DNA of 64,000 nt from Moesziomyces globuligerus (lineage: Eukaryota; Basidiomycota; Ustilaginomycetes; Ustilaginales; Ustilaginaceae): positions 992,001-1,056,000 of the forward strand of contig JARVLF010000015.1 of the NCBI GenBank assembly GCA_030849465.1, given 5' to 3'. The first letter of the stretch is position 1; each line of letters begins with the position of its first letter. Shown here piece after piece: positions 1-10,820 of the stretch. The notes under the pieces are model-generated. The model was given only the letters and a program-made list of their open reading frames with translations. It made no database searches and was not told the origin of the DNA. Made by a program: the position numbers and the translations under genes.

Positions 1-764
1 CCCTTCACGCCTCTCGCTCTGGCGACCACGACGTCGCGCTGGCTCACGCTGGCACGACTGCGGGGCGCCGAGCGTGCCAAGGTCGGAAGCCGAAGGCTCT
101 CAGAAAGCATCGTCAACTGGCGTAGGCTGACGATTTGAGTGTGCCCCATCTCTGCGCTCCTAGCAAGGAGCCAGCCATAGATGAGGGCACAATTATGATC
201 AGCCACATTTCCCCCTCTTTCCCGACATGTCGTTGCTCTTGCAGCGTTGTCCTGTGGACGATCTACGATCGACTAGTGTAGCTCGCAGCGAGCGTGCTCT
301 AGATACTGCACTCTCTCTGGCGGGAAACATGGTTGTATGAATTGAATAGGCCGTCAAATGTGTTGCGTGCATTAGACTCGGTGCCTGAGTGACGGCCAGT
401 GTTGGGCTCGGGCTTGGACCGAATGCAAGCTCGTTGGCCATCCGATGAGCGTCAGCGCAGGCGTTGATGGCGGCCGAAAGCCAAGCTCGCCTGCCAACGA
501 GATCCGAGCCACAGAGAGAGAAAGAGAGCCGGCGATGCCGCGTCGTGCATTTTCAGCGGCTGCTCCGAGTCGACGAAAAAAAGGGGTCCGCGTCCGCGTG
601 GAAAATCCCAATCGCGCTGTGGGCTTTCGTGTTGGTTTCAGCGGCCTCGGCGGGCTCAGCAGGCACAGCAGGCCCCGCGTGAGCTGGCTTGGCGAGGCCA
701 AAGGTGAGTGGGATTTCGGGGTGGCTCGCTTCGTGTCTCGCTCGGCTGCTCGCTTGGCATGGAC

Positions 765-816
<52 letters not shown>

Positions 817-1482
817 ACTCGCCTCGGCCCCTTGGCTGCGCTCGAAAGCGCGGAGGCTGCATCTGCCGCCATGTTCGCTCTGGGACGGCGCATACCGTCA
901 TCTGCACTCACCTTCGATCCCTCCCCTCGTCACCTTCACCTACCCTCCATCTTCGTCTCCACCTCCATCTCTGTCCCTCTCTACTCCCCCCTCTCTCTCT
1001 CCTCTCTGGACCTCTTTACTGCTCGCTTCTCTTGCTCATCACCGACGCTGGCTCGCTCGATCTTGAACAACCGCGGCATTCCTGGTCCCCACACATTCTT
1101 TTCATCACCAACACAGCCTCGACTGCGCCCTCCAACCCACCCTCCCGGTCCACGCATTCCACCGCCCTCATCTCCGACCTTCTCGTTCACCACCTCAAAC
1201 ACAGCCCGTTTTTCTCTCTACATTCGTTCCAGCGCTTGCCAGTCCCAACCCATTCGCGCCGGCTTTGAACTCGTCCCAGCTCATCTCGCTTCGCCGCTTC
1301 GCGTCTTTCTGAATCCACTTGTCCTTCCTGGCCGGCCCAAGAAGCGACAGAAGACAAAGGTCTTGTGACAACAGCAACTCAGTCCATCTCTCCTTCAACA
1401 GCTCAGTGACTCGAAGCGGTACGGAAGCGACACTTCCCTTCTACGCCATCCGCCACCCAGTCTCAGGGAACCCTTGCCGGTC
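1..1482. other. left-edge region without a supportable gene
   Basis: I see no convincing coding region here. The open frames that cross it are driven by the GCT repeat or by low-complexity pyrimidine tracts. The stretch at about 930-1230 is rich in C and T, as is common upstream of smut genes, and the region probably holds the promoter and 5' leader of the membrane-protein gene that starts at 1483. The extreme left could belong to the 3' flank of a gene outside the window. Confidence 0.5.
766..816 (+). repeat. (GCT)17 trinucleotide microsatellite
   Basis: Seventeen uninterrupted GCT units run from 766 to 816 and are followed by an ACT variant. The tract lies about 670 bases upstream of the nearest supported start codon. 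It creates poly-Ala, poly-Leu or poly-Cys frames on the plus strand, which I treat as artefacts. Tracts of this purity often vary in length between strains. Confidence 0.95.
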
Positions 1483-2625
1483 ATGGGTCTCCCTTCTCAG
1501 TCCAGCGGTTTCAGCCGCCAAAGATCGTATGCGTATCCACCACCTGCCAAAGGCATCAGCAGAGCATGGGCGTGGATCCCAGACTCGTGGGCGTGTCGGC
1601 TCTTCCTGCTCATCACGCTCGCAGAAGCATCCATCAACATCGCCATCGAGAGCGTGCTCTTCGCCCGCTACCAGTATCATCGCAAGACGCATACGACCAC
1701 CGAGGACGACGACTCCAAGTCGAGAGCGCTCCCCGTGTTCGTCATCGTCTTCTCCATCGCGCACATGTACCAGTTCCTGCTCGCAGTGGATGCGGTGATC
1801 AACCGCAACACCATCCTCGTCATCGGCGCCATCATCTTCAACGCGTGCTTCCTCGTCTACTCGCTCATCCAGATCTCCGAGATCCGCTCGGTGCTCGGCG
1901 ACGGCGTGGCGCAGGGCTCGTCGCAGACGGTGCCCGTGCAGGTGCTCTCGGGCGCGATCCCGATCGTGATCGCCATCGCCGAGATCTCGTTTGTGGTGCT
2001 CGGCTGGAAGCTGTGGAAGGAGTTTGGCTGGCAGATCTACAAGAAGATCGGCGCGGACCGCAGCCTCAAGCGCGGCTACCTCCACTACCAGATCTACGTG
2101 GCGCTGCTCAAGTTTGACTTTTTCATCTTTGTGGCGTACTGCATCCAGCTCGTGCTGGTGGTCAAGCAGATTGGCTCTGCCGAGCGCTGGATTACGATCA
2201 TCTCGGCGCCGTTCTCGCTGCTGATCCTCTTCTTTGCGTGGTACTCGGTGCGCAAGGAGCTCAAGTCGGGCATGCTCGTCTTCCTCGTCGGCCTGACGGG
2301 CGCGATGGTCTACTTTGTCTACAAGCTCTTCCGCATCTGGCAGCTCAAGGAGACGCTGTACAAGGAGGTCTACAAGAGCTTGACGGTCTTTTCGACGCTC
2401 TCGATGCTGCTGCTGCTCATCACGGCGGCCATGACCATCCAGTGCATGCTCAACTTTGACCGCGGCCTCAAGAACGCCATTGCGCGCACACGCAAGGACC
2501 GCGCGGCCGCCAGCGCGGGCGCCGACAGCGGCTACCTGGTCGGATACGACGGCAAGACGCTCACGCATCTGGGCGACGGCAGCACGAGCGTGCTGCATCT
2601 GCAGCCGCGGCTGAGCTTGGATTGA
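1483..2625 (+). CDS. UPF0658-type Golgi membrane protein, about 7 TM
   Basis: Single-exon frame of 380 residues from the ATG at 1483; an in-frame TTG nine bases upstream is not a plausible fungal start. After a short polar N-terminus come about seven hydrophobic segments: near residues 25-45, 85-105, 110-135, 155-180, 210-235, 240-265 and 265-290, plus a last one near 310-330. The central stretch around residues 180-215 (WKEFGWQIYKKIGAD and LKFDFFIFVAYCIQ) resembles the fungal UPF0658 Golgi membrane family, whose biochemical role is unknown. The polar C-terminus, from about residue 330, would face one side of the membrane. It is transcribed in the same direction as the MIT-domain gene but is separated from it by almost 1 kb, so the two are not obviously co-regulated. 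The family assignment rests on remembered motif similarity; the multi-pass topology is clear. Confidence 0.8.
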   Translation: MGLPSQSSGFSRQRSYAYPPPAKGISRAWAWIPDSWACRLFLLITLAEASINIAIESVLFARYQYHRKTHTTTEDDDSKSRALPVFVIVFSIAHMYQFLLAVDAVINRNTILVIGAIIFNACFLVYSLIQISEIRSVLGDGVAQGSSQTVPVQVLSGAIPIVIAIAEISFVVLGWKLWKEFGWQIYKKIGADRSLKRGYLHYQIYVALLKFDFFIFVAYCIQLVLVVKQIGSAERWITIISAPFSLLILFFAWYSVRKELKSGMLVFLVGLTGAMVYFVYKLFRIWQLKETLYKEVYKSLTVFSTLSMLLLLITAAMTIQCMLNFDRGLKNAIARTRKDRAAASAGADSGYLVGYDGKTLTHLGDGSTSVLHLQPRLSLD

Positions 2626-3608
2626 ATCTTGCCTCGTTTCATCTGTATCATGGGATCGCTGCCGTCACGTCGTCGGTATCCGTTTCTGATCGGCCGACGT
2701 GCCAGCTAGAGTGTTGCGCGCTGTGTCATGGGTTCACCACCGCTGTATTATTTTTTGTGTTCGTCTCTCCTTTTTTGCATTCCCACTCTCTTTCTCCTTG
2801 CCATTGCCTTGCTTATCGTGTGGGTACCTGTGTCATGAGGCCGATGGAGAAAGGTGGGTGGGCGGCGAGCGGACCGGACGGGACGGGAGGGAAGGAAGCA
2901 AGGAATCGCGTGGGCGTCGTGACAGAGAGCCACCAGAGCCACTCGGTGTCAAACGCAGCTCCGAAAGGGGTCCAACCGGTTGCGGCGATCCGAATCTGTG
3001 AATAAGTGGCTGAATCGGAAAATCTGGCAGATGTGCCAGCAGCAGAGCAGCGCGGTTACAGAGTAATAGGGATTTAGAGCGCGACGCTTTGGGCGGCGAA
3101 GGCGGCTGAGGCTGCGGCTGCGGCTGCTTGCACTTGCCGAGGCTGCCAACACTGCAGAGAGAGAGTGGCACTGCACGCTCAAGTCAAACGCGCATCCGCG
3201 GGCGAGAGTCTGTGAGTCTGTGAGTGCCAAGGCATCTCGACGAGGCGCACGAGGCGCTCCTGCCGTGTCTCGGCCATCTGAATCAGGTCCACTCGCTCGC
3301 TGCACGCTCTCCAACCTTAGCCGTTTCCACAAAGCCACCTTGCTCGACCCCTCCCACCCCATCCTCCTCGTCCTCTTTCCACCCGCATCGCGCCATCGCG
3401 CTCACCCTCTCCACGTCTTCGACCCCACATCTGACTCAATTCTCATGTTCCTCGACCATCACCACCATCACCAGCACCACCTCTGACCCCACATCCACCA
3501 GGCGCGAGGGCCCAGTCCCTCTCACACGCCTCCGGGGCTCGGCGGTCCTCGCTCGGAACCAACACGGCGTCCACTCGCAGCTCCGAGCCTCGCGACGCGC
3601 TCACCATC
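2626..3608. other. intergenic, promoter of the MIT-domain gene
   Basis: No supportable gene. A short GGCTGC-type repeat lies near 3105-3127, and the last 250 bases before 3609 are C/T rich, as in a fungal core promoter and 5' leader. Frames of 60-150 codons here lack any recognisable protein signature. Confidence 0.55.
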
Positions 3609-6600
3609 ATGTCCGCGACCGATCGCTTCCAGCCTCCCGCGGCCGTCGCAGCTCCCGCGCACCGTGACTATGCACCCACACGCGACCTGCCATCCCATCC
3701 CTCCTCCTCCTCCAATCGCTCCTCTCCGTCCCGCGACTCTCAAACCGCAGGCTCCCGTCCTGGCAGCTCTCGAGGTGCTCTTTCATCGCCTCCACCTCCA
3801 ATCTTCTCTTCCAGTCGTCCATCACCTGCCGAGCACTCGTCGCCCCCGCGTAACAACGCCAAACCTCCTTCCCGTGGCAGCCGTCTCGGTGCGCTCTTGG
3901 GCCGCTCCATGCCAGTCAACGATGCCGCGCACTCCAGAACCGCCTCGTCTTCTACAAATCATACCGACCCCTCCTCATCCAACGACTCGAGCTTCTTCGG
4001 TCGTCGCAATCGTTCCAAAGCCGCACCTGTCCAGCACCAATTCCAGGAGTCGCACCGCGAGGCCGACGTCGACGGCTTGCCTGCTTCCTCGCATTACCAA
4101 GCTAGCCGAGACCAGCACAATGCAGCGCGTGCCGCCAGCGTCATGGGCACGCTGGACTTCGATGCCAACCAGCCCGGCCGCGACGATGCCTCTGCGCTTC
4201 CAGACCCCACCAAACCACATAGCCGGCCCGCAAGACCCTCGTCCCATTCCAATCTTCTAGATACCCTCACAGCTCCGTCCGCTGCTAAGTCTCAGCCGCA
4301 GTCTGCATCCACCGCACAGCCCTCCCAGTCTCGCGGCGGCCGCCTTGGCCGTCTCGCATACAAGAAGGACGATTCGATTGCCTTCATCGCCCAGTCCCGC
4401 AACGCTTCCCTACAAATGCCCGTCGGCGCCCGCAACACCAGCCTAGACGTCGATCGCACTCATCCCTGGGCCACCGCTGCATCTCATCCCAACACTTCCG
4501 CTCCCGCACGAGGCCTTGGCATCCACCAAGACGGCACCTTCCCTCCTAGCATGGCGCCAGAGCCTAGCCATGACTCCGACCGTACAGGAGAGACAGACTT
4601 TCTGGCGAATCGGCAGCCTGTAGGCGTCGCTTCGACCTCGTCTTATTCAAACTCGCTGCCAAGCTCAAGCGCCACTTCCTCCCGAGCTCCGTCCGTAGCG
4701 GGAATGCTTGGCGGTAGCTATCACAATCGATTCAGCAAACAAGGGCTCCCACCGCAGACCACCCAAGATCAGCTTTCCGATGCAGACCAACGACCGCCGC
4801 GAGCCTCTTCGGAAGCGCGTTCCGCTGGAGCGACAGCATCGTCGGCTTCCGTCGAGCCGCAGGGGAGCTCGCCGCGTGGCACCTTGTCCGACGCAGCCAT
4901 TGCAGCGCTGGGTGCCATGCCCGGCGCCTCCGCCGGCTCCCTTCTCAACGCCAATGGCGCCCCTCTCAGCAGCAAGAACATCCTCACCATCGCTCTCCAA
5001 AAGGCGCAGAACGCCGTGCAGCTCGACAGTGCCAACAACGTGCCCGAGGCTATCTCGGCCTACAAGCAAGCCGTTCGGCTGCTCGAGGAAGTCATGGATC
5101 GCATCGCGCCACGCAGCGGCAAGAGGTCGCGTCCCAGCAGGGAGGAGGAGCGAAGGAGGCTGCGCGTCATCCACGACACGTACGCAGATCGAATCCGGCT
5201 TTTGTCCATGATCTACTCGCCCGACGACCTAGACGCACACGATCAGACCGACGATACCAGCTTCGCCGGCAACGAAGAGCCCACAGCCGCCAAAGCAGAT
5301 TGGCTTGATCGGATGCGCGACGACACCAAAACCGATGCGGCTTCCCTCACTCCCACCCTGAACGGCCAAGAGCTCGATCATCAGCTCCACTACTCGCCAC
5401 GCGACAACACGAGCAGCTTCCTCTCCCTCACGCCGGTCCAACCAAGCTTCACGGCTTCCTCGCATTCGCCCTCCTCTCCGCCTCTGAATGAGCAGCCGGC
5501 ACAGGCAAAGCTGCCGTGGCCCAAGTCCCCGCCAATGCAGAACGCGCCGCTGTCGCCATCTCTCGAGTCCTCGCCGCGTCGACGGCTTCGCGACCACGTC
5601 AGACCTGCTTCGCGTGGCTCCCGCGGATCTCGTGGCAGCCGCGCTTCCATCTCCCTCTCCATCGCCGACGAGCAAGAGGCCAACGACTATCGCATCCCTC
5701 CTGTTGCGATCGCAGAGGAGATGCCGAGCATCGCCATCGAAGCCACCACGCCCGAGATCAACGATTACTCGGCTGCGTCCCCGTCCAAGGAGACGGCTGC
5801 CAACGGAACAGCGAACAAGGTCGGCCCAACGGGCTCGGATCTCGCTGCAAGCCACCTGCAGCATGGCCGATCCGACTCCGACAGCTCGTACCAAAGCGCA
5901 GGAACCGCGGCGCGTCTCAAACCGAGCTCTTTAGCCTATCGCTCTTACGGTCTGGATGATGAGGTCCGAACGCCCGTCACGCCGTACTTTGACGCCTCGG
6001 GCGATGTGGGCGCCCCCGAGGAGCGTGCCCCTACCAAGGAGGAGCGCAACCCAGCAGCGGCTGCCATCAGCCCGGCCGATCCGCCAGCACGCCAGCAGAA
6101 GCTGTCGTTGACATCGTCAGCGGTCAAGCCTCGCGTCGATCCGGCCGAGCGTCCCGCCGAACGCCCGCCGAAGATGGGCCTGGCGCAACGCGCGAGGGCG
6201 CTCAGCTTCAAGGGCCCGCTGCTGCGGCAGAAAGCGTCCATGCCGTCGCTCTCCGACCGCAAGAAAGAGGAAGCTGCGGCTGCCAACAGCGCCGCGATTG
6301 CCAAGAGCCAGGGGCGCAGGCCAGGGACGGCAGAGTCGCGCTCCAACGAGCTTGTCCCTGCCCTGCCGACCGAGAGCACGTACGACCATCCCACGCCGTG
6401 GGACGAGGAGCCGGGCTCCAACATCACGGTTCGCGCAGGTCCGAACCGGCCGCGAGCGACGACGGCTTCGGCTCTAGTCAGCTCGTCCGTGTCGGCGGGC
6501 ACCATCAGCCAGCGCCGAAAGATGTCGACGGCCGTCAATGGCGCGGCGGGTGTGCCCACGCCGGGTGAAACAGACGACGGCCGAGCAGAGGGCGCCGCAG

Positions 6601-7952
6601 AGCTGGCGGTTGCGGATGGGGTGGATGCGCAGGACGAGCCGCGGCTGCACTCGGTGCCCATGTCGACCCGCCAGCGCTCGAGCTCGCAGCCTGGCTCGAG
6701 ACGGCCGTCGATCCCTGCCGCCTTTATCGCAGCAAACGCGTCGGCGTCGGCTGGCGCACTGCCATCGACGCTCAGCGGCGGCGTGACACCGAATGGCGAA
6801 GAGGCTCTGCCGCCCGTGCCGGATCTGGCGCGGACGCTGTCTGCGCTCGAGCTGGCACGCTCGGCCGATGCCAGGCAGCTGGTCAAGGTGGGCGGTGCGT
6901 CGGCGGTGGTGGGCAGTGGCGACATTTCGACCACTTCGCTTGCGATGCCGCTGCCTCGCGCGTTGGCTGGCGAGGCGGCGCAGTCGCTGTCGGGCGAAGC
7001 CTCGCAGGCCGAGGGTGGTAGCGAGGAGCCGTTGCTGATTGCCGACCTGTTTCCGTCGGGGCTGCCGTCGTTGGCCGCAGGTGCACCTTCGTACGCGTCG
7101 GGGAGCTCGGCGGCGGCGGGAGGGTTCAGGGCGACGATCGCCGTGCCGGCGCATGCGTTGCTCAAGCCGTTTGTGGTCATGGCGCAGCTGCGGCAGTCGA
7201 TGCTCTCGGGCGCGCACGTGACCGAGCGGCTGTACGTACCGGCTACGCTGTGGCGTCTGGGCGGCGTGAAGCTCGTCTCGGTCGAGTCCAAGGTGCGTGC
7301 GATCGAGGCGTTGGTCGCCGGCCTCGAGACGGTCGAGCGCGGGGGCGAGGCGCTGCTCTTGCCGTTGGGCAGTGGGGCGGGGTTGGAGACTTCGAATGCG
7401 AGTCGGTTCGTTCGGCAGCTCGAGGAGTTCGAGGCGGTCATGGTCGAGGTTCAGGCGAGCCTCGCAAAGAAGTTGGCGTTTATCGAGGCGCCCGTCCCGA
7501 CGAGCGCTGTTGGGAAGAAAGGTTTCGCGGGTGGACTGGGCAGTAGGTTTACCCGTGGGCTTGATAGGATGACGGGGGGAGCGCAGAGTAAGGCGGTGGA
7601 TTCGGGTGCGATGGGCGTGTATATGGATGCGTTGGCCAGGTTGTTTGCCCGCGCGACTGTACTTGCGTCTCATCTGACCTGGGTCCTTGTCGCGGATGAA
7701 AGCATCCCCCTTCCAATGGCGAGGAAGGTCATCTCGCCAAGTGGAGCCATGCCCAGTCCAACCGGCATCGGGACGGCGCATGCAGACAGGACGGCGTACT
7801 CGGTGCTTCCAAAACAGATCCGACACACCATCGCAACCAAGCTCAGGCGAAGCTCGGAATTCTTCGCCACCGTCGTCCTCGCTTTCGTCCTCCACGACCT
7901 AGGCGCCCTCCTTGACAAGACGGTCAAACGCGCTTCCATGTTGGCAGACTAA
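3609..7952 (+). CDS. large MIT-domain protein
   Basis: Single-exon frame of 1447 residues from the ATG at 3609. Residues 1-450 are Ser/Pro/Ala rich and probably disordered. At about residues 455-540 is an MIT-like three-helix bundle: an Ala/Gln-rich helix (ALQKAQNAVQLDSANNV), then PEAISAYKQAVRLLEEVMDRI, then a basic segment ending in HDTYADRIRLLSMIY. MIT domains bind the C-terminal tails of ESCRT-III proteins, which suggests a role in endosomal or membrane remodelling; that is inference. A second disordered region (about 560-1160) leads to a folded C-terminal third (about 1165-1447) with mainly helical, Leu-rich segments that appears to be a fungal domain of unknown function. No ATPase or protease signature is seen, so this is not Vps4 or a calpain. 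It faces the SUR7-like gene tail to tail. Confidence 0.8.
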   Translation: MSATDRFQPPAAVAAPAHRDYAPTRDLPSHPSSSSNRSSPSRDSQTAGSRPGSSRGALSSPPPPIFSSSRPSPAEHSSPPRNNAKPPSRGSRLGALLGRSMPVNDAAHSRTASSSTNHTDPSSSNDSSFFGRRNRSKAAPVQHQFQESHREADVDGLPASSHYQASRDQHNAARAASVMGTLDFDANQPGRDDASALPDPTKPHSRPARPSSHSNLLDTLTAPSAAKSQPQSASTAQPSQSRGGRLGRLAYKKDDSIAFIAQSRNASLQMPVGARNTSLDVDRTHPWATAASHPNTSAPARGLGIHQDGTFPPSMAPEPSHDSDRTGETDFLANRQPVGVASTSSYSNSLPSSSATSSRAPSVAGMLGGSYHNRFSKQGLPPQTTQDQLSDADQRPPRASSEARSAGATASSASVEPQGSSPRGTLSDAAIAALGAMPGASAGSLLNANGAPLSSKNILTIALQKAQNAVQLDSANNVPEAISAYKQAVRLLEEVMDRIAPRSGKRSRPSREEERRRLRVIHDTYADRIRLLSMIYSPDDLDAHDQTDDTSFAGNEEPTAAKADWLDRMRDDTKTDAASLTPTLNGQELDHQLHYSPRDNTSSFLSLTPVQPSFTASSHSPSSPPLNEQPAQAKLPWPKSPPMQNAPLSPSLESSPRRRLRDHVRPASRGSRGSRGSRASISLSIADEQEANDYRIPPVAIAEEMPSIAIEATTPEINDYSAASPSKETAANGTANKVGPTGSDLAASHLQHGRSDSDSSYQSAGTAARLKPSSLAYRSYGLDDEVRTPVTPYFDASGDVGAPEERAPTKEERNPAAAAISPADPPARQQKLSLTSSAVKPRVDPAERPAERPPKMGLAQRARALSFKGPLLRQKASMPSLSDRKKEEAAAANSAAIAKSQGRRPGTAESRSNELVPALPTESTYDHPTPWDEEPGSNITVRAGPNRPRATTASALVSSSVSAGTISQRRKMSTAVNGAAGVPTPGETDDGRAEGAAELAVADGVDAQDEPRLHSVPMSTRQRSSSQPGSRRPSIPAAFIAANASASAGALPSTLSGGVTPNGEEALPPVPDLARTLSALELARSADARQLVKVGGASAVVGSGDISTTSLAMPLPRALAGEAAQSLSGEASQAEGGSEEPLLIADLFPSGLPSLAAGAPSYASGSSAAAGGFRATIAVPAHALLKPFVVMAQLRQSMLSGAHVTERLYVPATLWRLGGVKLVSVESKVRAIEALVAGLETVERGGEALLLPLGSGAGLETSNASRFVRQLEEFEAVMVEVQASLAKKLAFIEAPVPTSAVGKKGFAGGLGSRFTRGLDRMTGGAQSKAVDSGAMGVYMDALARLFARATVLASHLTWVLVADESIPLPMARKVISPSGAMPSPTGIGTAHADRTAYSVLPKQIRHTIATKLRRSSEFFATVVLAFVLHDLGALLDKTVKRASMLAD

Positions 7953-9026
7953 GGAGCGCCTCTGGGTGATGCTGAGGCGGGCAAGGTGCTGCAGTTGTTT
8001 TTAATATGGATTTATCAGCCTACCAGCGTATTGCAGTGTGTGTGAGCCTCACATGCCGTCGATGGGTATGGAGTTGAAGAGCGGGAAATTGGCTGGGCAA
8101 GGGTTATGAAGCGTCATGTACCGCTGCGAAGGGAGAGGGATAGGGAAGGACTGAAGAGAGATCAAGAAGGCAAGGGGCAAAGTATAACCGCGGCCCCACA
8201 CCGGGTGTAAGGCGTATACCGGCTTGGATCAGGTCCTCACGGCTGAGCCCGCGTCGGAAGCAGAATCCTGAGCTAGCGTTGAGCCTGTAGTCAGTGCTAC
8301 GAGCTTCATCTGCCATGCATGCTCAAATTCTCCCCGGACTTTATAGCTCCAACCCTTGCGATTGCTCTACTCGGTGTAGCTTGAGTGACCCACACGATCC
8401 TGGGGCAACACAAGTGCTCACGCTCAAGCGTCGCTACATGTCACACGAGCCCCAGCGTCAACACCCAAAAACCGCACGGCCAGCACACAATTGCACATCC
8501 AGTAGACTTGAACCTCCCGGTAGAATTCCACCACACCCTCTGCTTTCGCAACAAACACAAACCCCCTCCCCCCCCTCTTCTTCCTTCAAAGCCAAAACAG
8601 CCAAAACATCTTCCATCCAGCGCTCCACCTCCTCATCTACCTCATCCACACAACGCCCCTCTGTGTCAGCCGCGGACGCGTATGCACAGGCTGTGGGCAA
8701 AGACGTGATTAGAAGAAAAACGTTATACGCAGCACGTGGCAGGCATCCAAGCAATCGATCCTGGATCATCGTCGAGGAAAAAACAAGAATAAGAAAGAAG
8801 GGGGCAAAGGGGCTGCCAATCCATCAGGGGCGGGAAGAGAGGGGAAATCCGACGCACGGGGTATGCTCGTACGTCGTTGATACGGTGGCGAAAAAGACGA
8901 TCACAAGATACGGGGAGAAACGAAGACAAAGGAAACCGGAAAACGTCGTCAAACAGGCGCTGGACCTCGATCGCCACCCCTAGCGGAGCACGAGAGACCC
9001 TGCTACCCGCGGGCGCCGACGAAGGC
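7953..9026. other. convergent intergenic region
   Basis: No supportable gene between two 3' ends. A C-rich run lies near 8561-8576. A 229-codon plus-strand frame (8294-8983) has no signature and a composition unlike the neighbouring genes. Confidence 0.5.
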
Positions 9027-10251
9027 TTAGTAGTCGTCGCTCCTGCCGGTGCAGCACGAGAGGATGTAAGGCACGATGGCCAGCACGCAAGCGGCGAAGG
9101 CGGCCCAGGTCATCCAGAGCGCATTGCCGTACGAGACGGTGACGCCGTACTGGACGCCGACCGAGTCGCGCGCCTTGGTGTAGATGGCGGTGAGCAGCGC
9201 GGCGCCGACGCCGAGCGTGAGCGCGGCGAGGAGCGCAATGAAGGCGGCGCCGAGGAAGGCGAAGCGATGCGAGAGCAGGCCCGAGATCCAGGCGAGCAGC
9301 GCGAGGCACGAGCCGATAAAGATGAGGTACATGGCGGGCTTCGAGTAGTCGCCGAGGTACTTGCTGTCGCGGAACGTGGCCTCGGGGAGGAAGTTCTGCA
9401 CGCCCTGACGCAGGTCCTGAGGCGTATCGCTAAGCAGCGCATCGACGGGAAGCCACTCGAAGCCAAAGTTCCTCTGGCTGCACGCGCGCGAGTCGCCCGA
9501 GGGCTGACCCGCACAGTAGTTGTACAGACCCCACTGGTAGCTCTGCCTCACGCCGTTGCCCTGCCCCACCGGCGCCGCCGCGTTGGCCGCGTACAGGTTC
9601 GCCGTGTCCACGTTGGTCGGCGCAAGCGCGTTGCCCAGGTTCGCCGCGTCCACAGAGACGTAGCGGATGTTGCGCGTCACAATGTTGTTGGTCAGCTGGC
9701 CGATGTTGGCGAACACCATCAGCACCACCGCGGCAAACGTGAGGAACTCGCCTACGTGGATGCACAAGAGCCCCAGCGAGTACCAGCAGTTGCGAACGGT
9801 GTACGCAGCGCCGCGCGAGTGCGTAGCCGTCATCGTAGCGTCGGTGCGCGCGAGCACGGGAGGGTCGGTGGGAAATGGGACAGACGAAGGCGTCAGCATG
9901 CTGTCTGAGTGCGAACTTTTATCGAGACTATGCTGCAAATTGGGCACGGCGGGGTTCTACAGAACTTCGAGTCGCGGGCTTAGGGTCGAGAAGGACGTAG
10001 ATCCGTATTTCTACCCTGAACCCGCAGTCAGGGCAACCCTGGACCCTACGAATCTGCAGCATGCTCCTATGCGTGCCACGCAGCGCCTGCAGTGGCTTCG
10101 TCGCATGAGCGGAGAGGCACCATTCGCATGTTTGCGCGCGCGCGTGGAAGCGTGCATCGAGGCACGGTCCACAGCCCACTCCTAGGTGTGGGTGATGCGG
10201 AAGGGGGAGAATTCACTTACCGAGTCCGACGCAAAGGCCTCTGAAAACCAT
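9027..10251 (-). CDS. SUR7/PalI-family four-TM protein, two exons
   Basis: Exon 2 (9027-9751) carries most of the protein. I place exon 1 at 10221-10251, coding MVFRGLCVGLG and ending in a perfect gtaagt donor. Splicing to the tag acceptor at 9752-9754 restores frame and gives N-terminus MVFRGLCVGLGEFLTF, 251 residues in all, intron 469 nt. That start puts TM1 at the extreme N-terminus, as is usual in SUR7/PalI proteins. An extracellular loop with the claudin-like pattern GLYNYC, then a second Cys 13 residues on, precedes three TM segments near residues 155-175, 185-210 and 225-245. Family members act at eisosomes, in cell-wall stress or in pH sensing. The alternative is an unspliced start at the ATG at 9899 (290 residues) or a downstream one; these would leave an atypical hydrophilic leader. 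The intron lacks a strong branch point near its 3' end, which is the main weakness of the model. Confidence 0.78.
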
Positions 10252-10780
10252 GTTGGGCTATGCAGACTCGATGGACGAGTGGGAGCGATGCGGGTGTGTA
10301 GGGAGGTGATCCGGTGCGATTCCAGGTAGAGAGGACGGCGTCGAGGCTGGACGGGTCGGCGGGGCGATGGAGATATAGGGTGGTGGTGATGGAGATAGGA
10401 AAGGAAGGACGATGGCGAGAAGCTCGAAGCTAGGGAGCGGCAGGCTTATGTGGAGCTGGCCGCGATGACTTTGGGTTGGATGGCGCCCATCACTCAGCAA
10501 AAAGCAGCGGGTGAGCGGGAGAGCGGGCGGGGGCAGCAGGGCTCTGCGGAGAGGGGGGGAAGGATGACGATGATCTCTTCCGGCACTTGGACGCACAGCA
10601 TGCACGGCGAGGGCGACGGGGCTGCGAGCGGGGCTTGAATTGGGCAGCGGGCGCCTCACTCTGTGAAGTTGAGCGCTTTGAGTGCGGTTGCTTGGCGTGG
10701 ATGGACGGCGCGGCAGGGAAGGTAAGCGGCAATGCGGTCGACCTCGGGCAGGAGCACCGCCCAGCACCGCTCAGCACCTC

Positions 10781-10820
10781 ACCGCACTGCACCGCACTGC
10801 ACGGCACTGCACCGGCGTGC
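10781..10820. repeat. 10-bp tandem repeat (ACCGCACTGC)
   Basis: Two perfect copies of ACCGCACTGC (10781-10800) are followed by copies with one substitution (10801-10810) and then with two (10811-10820). Related AGCACCGC pieces lie just upstream at 10753-10770. Confidence 0.8.

Noticed and set aside
445..1368. 307-codon plus-strand frame with a poly-Ala run
   Set aside because: The frame is created by the GCT repeat and pyrimidine-rich leader sequence; no domain, no consistent composition, and other frames through the repeat are equally open.
8497..8520. tRNA T-arm-like word (GGTTCAAGTC on the minus strand)
   Set aside because: The flanking bases do not form a five-pair T-stem and no acceptor, D or anticodon arms can be drawn at the right spacing.
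8294..8983. 229-codon frame between two convergent genes
   Set aside because: Low-complexity Ser/Pro/Thr composition with no signature; most likely 3' flanking sequence.
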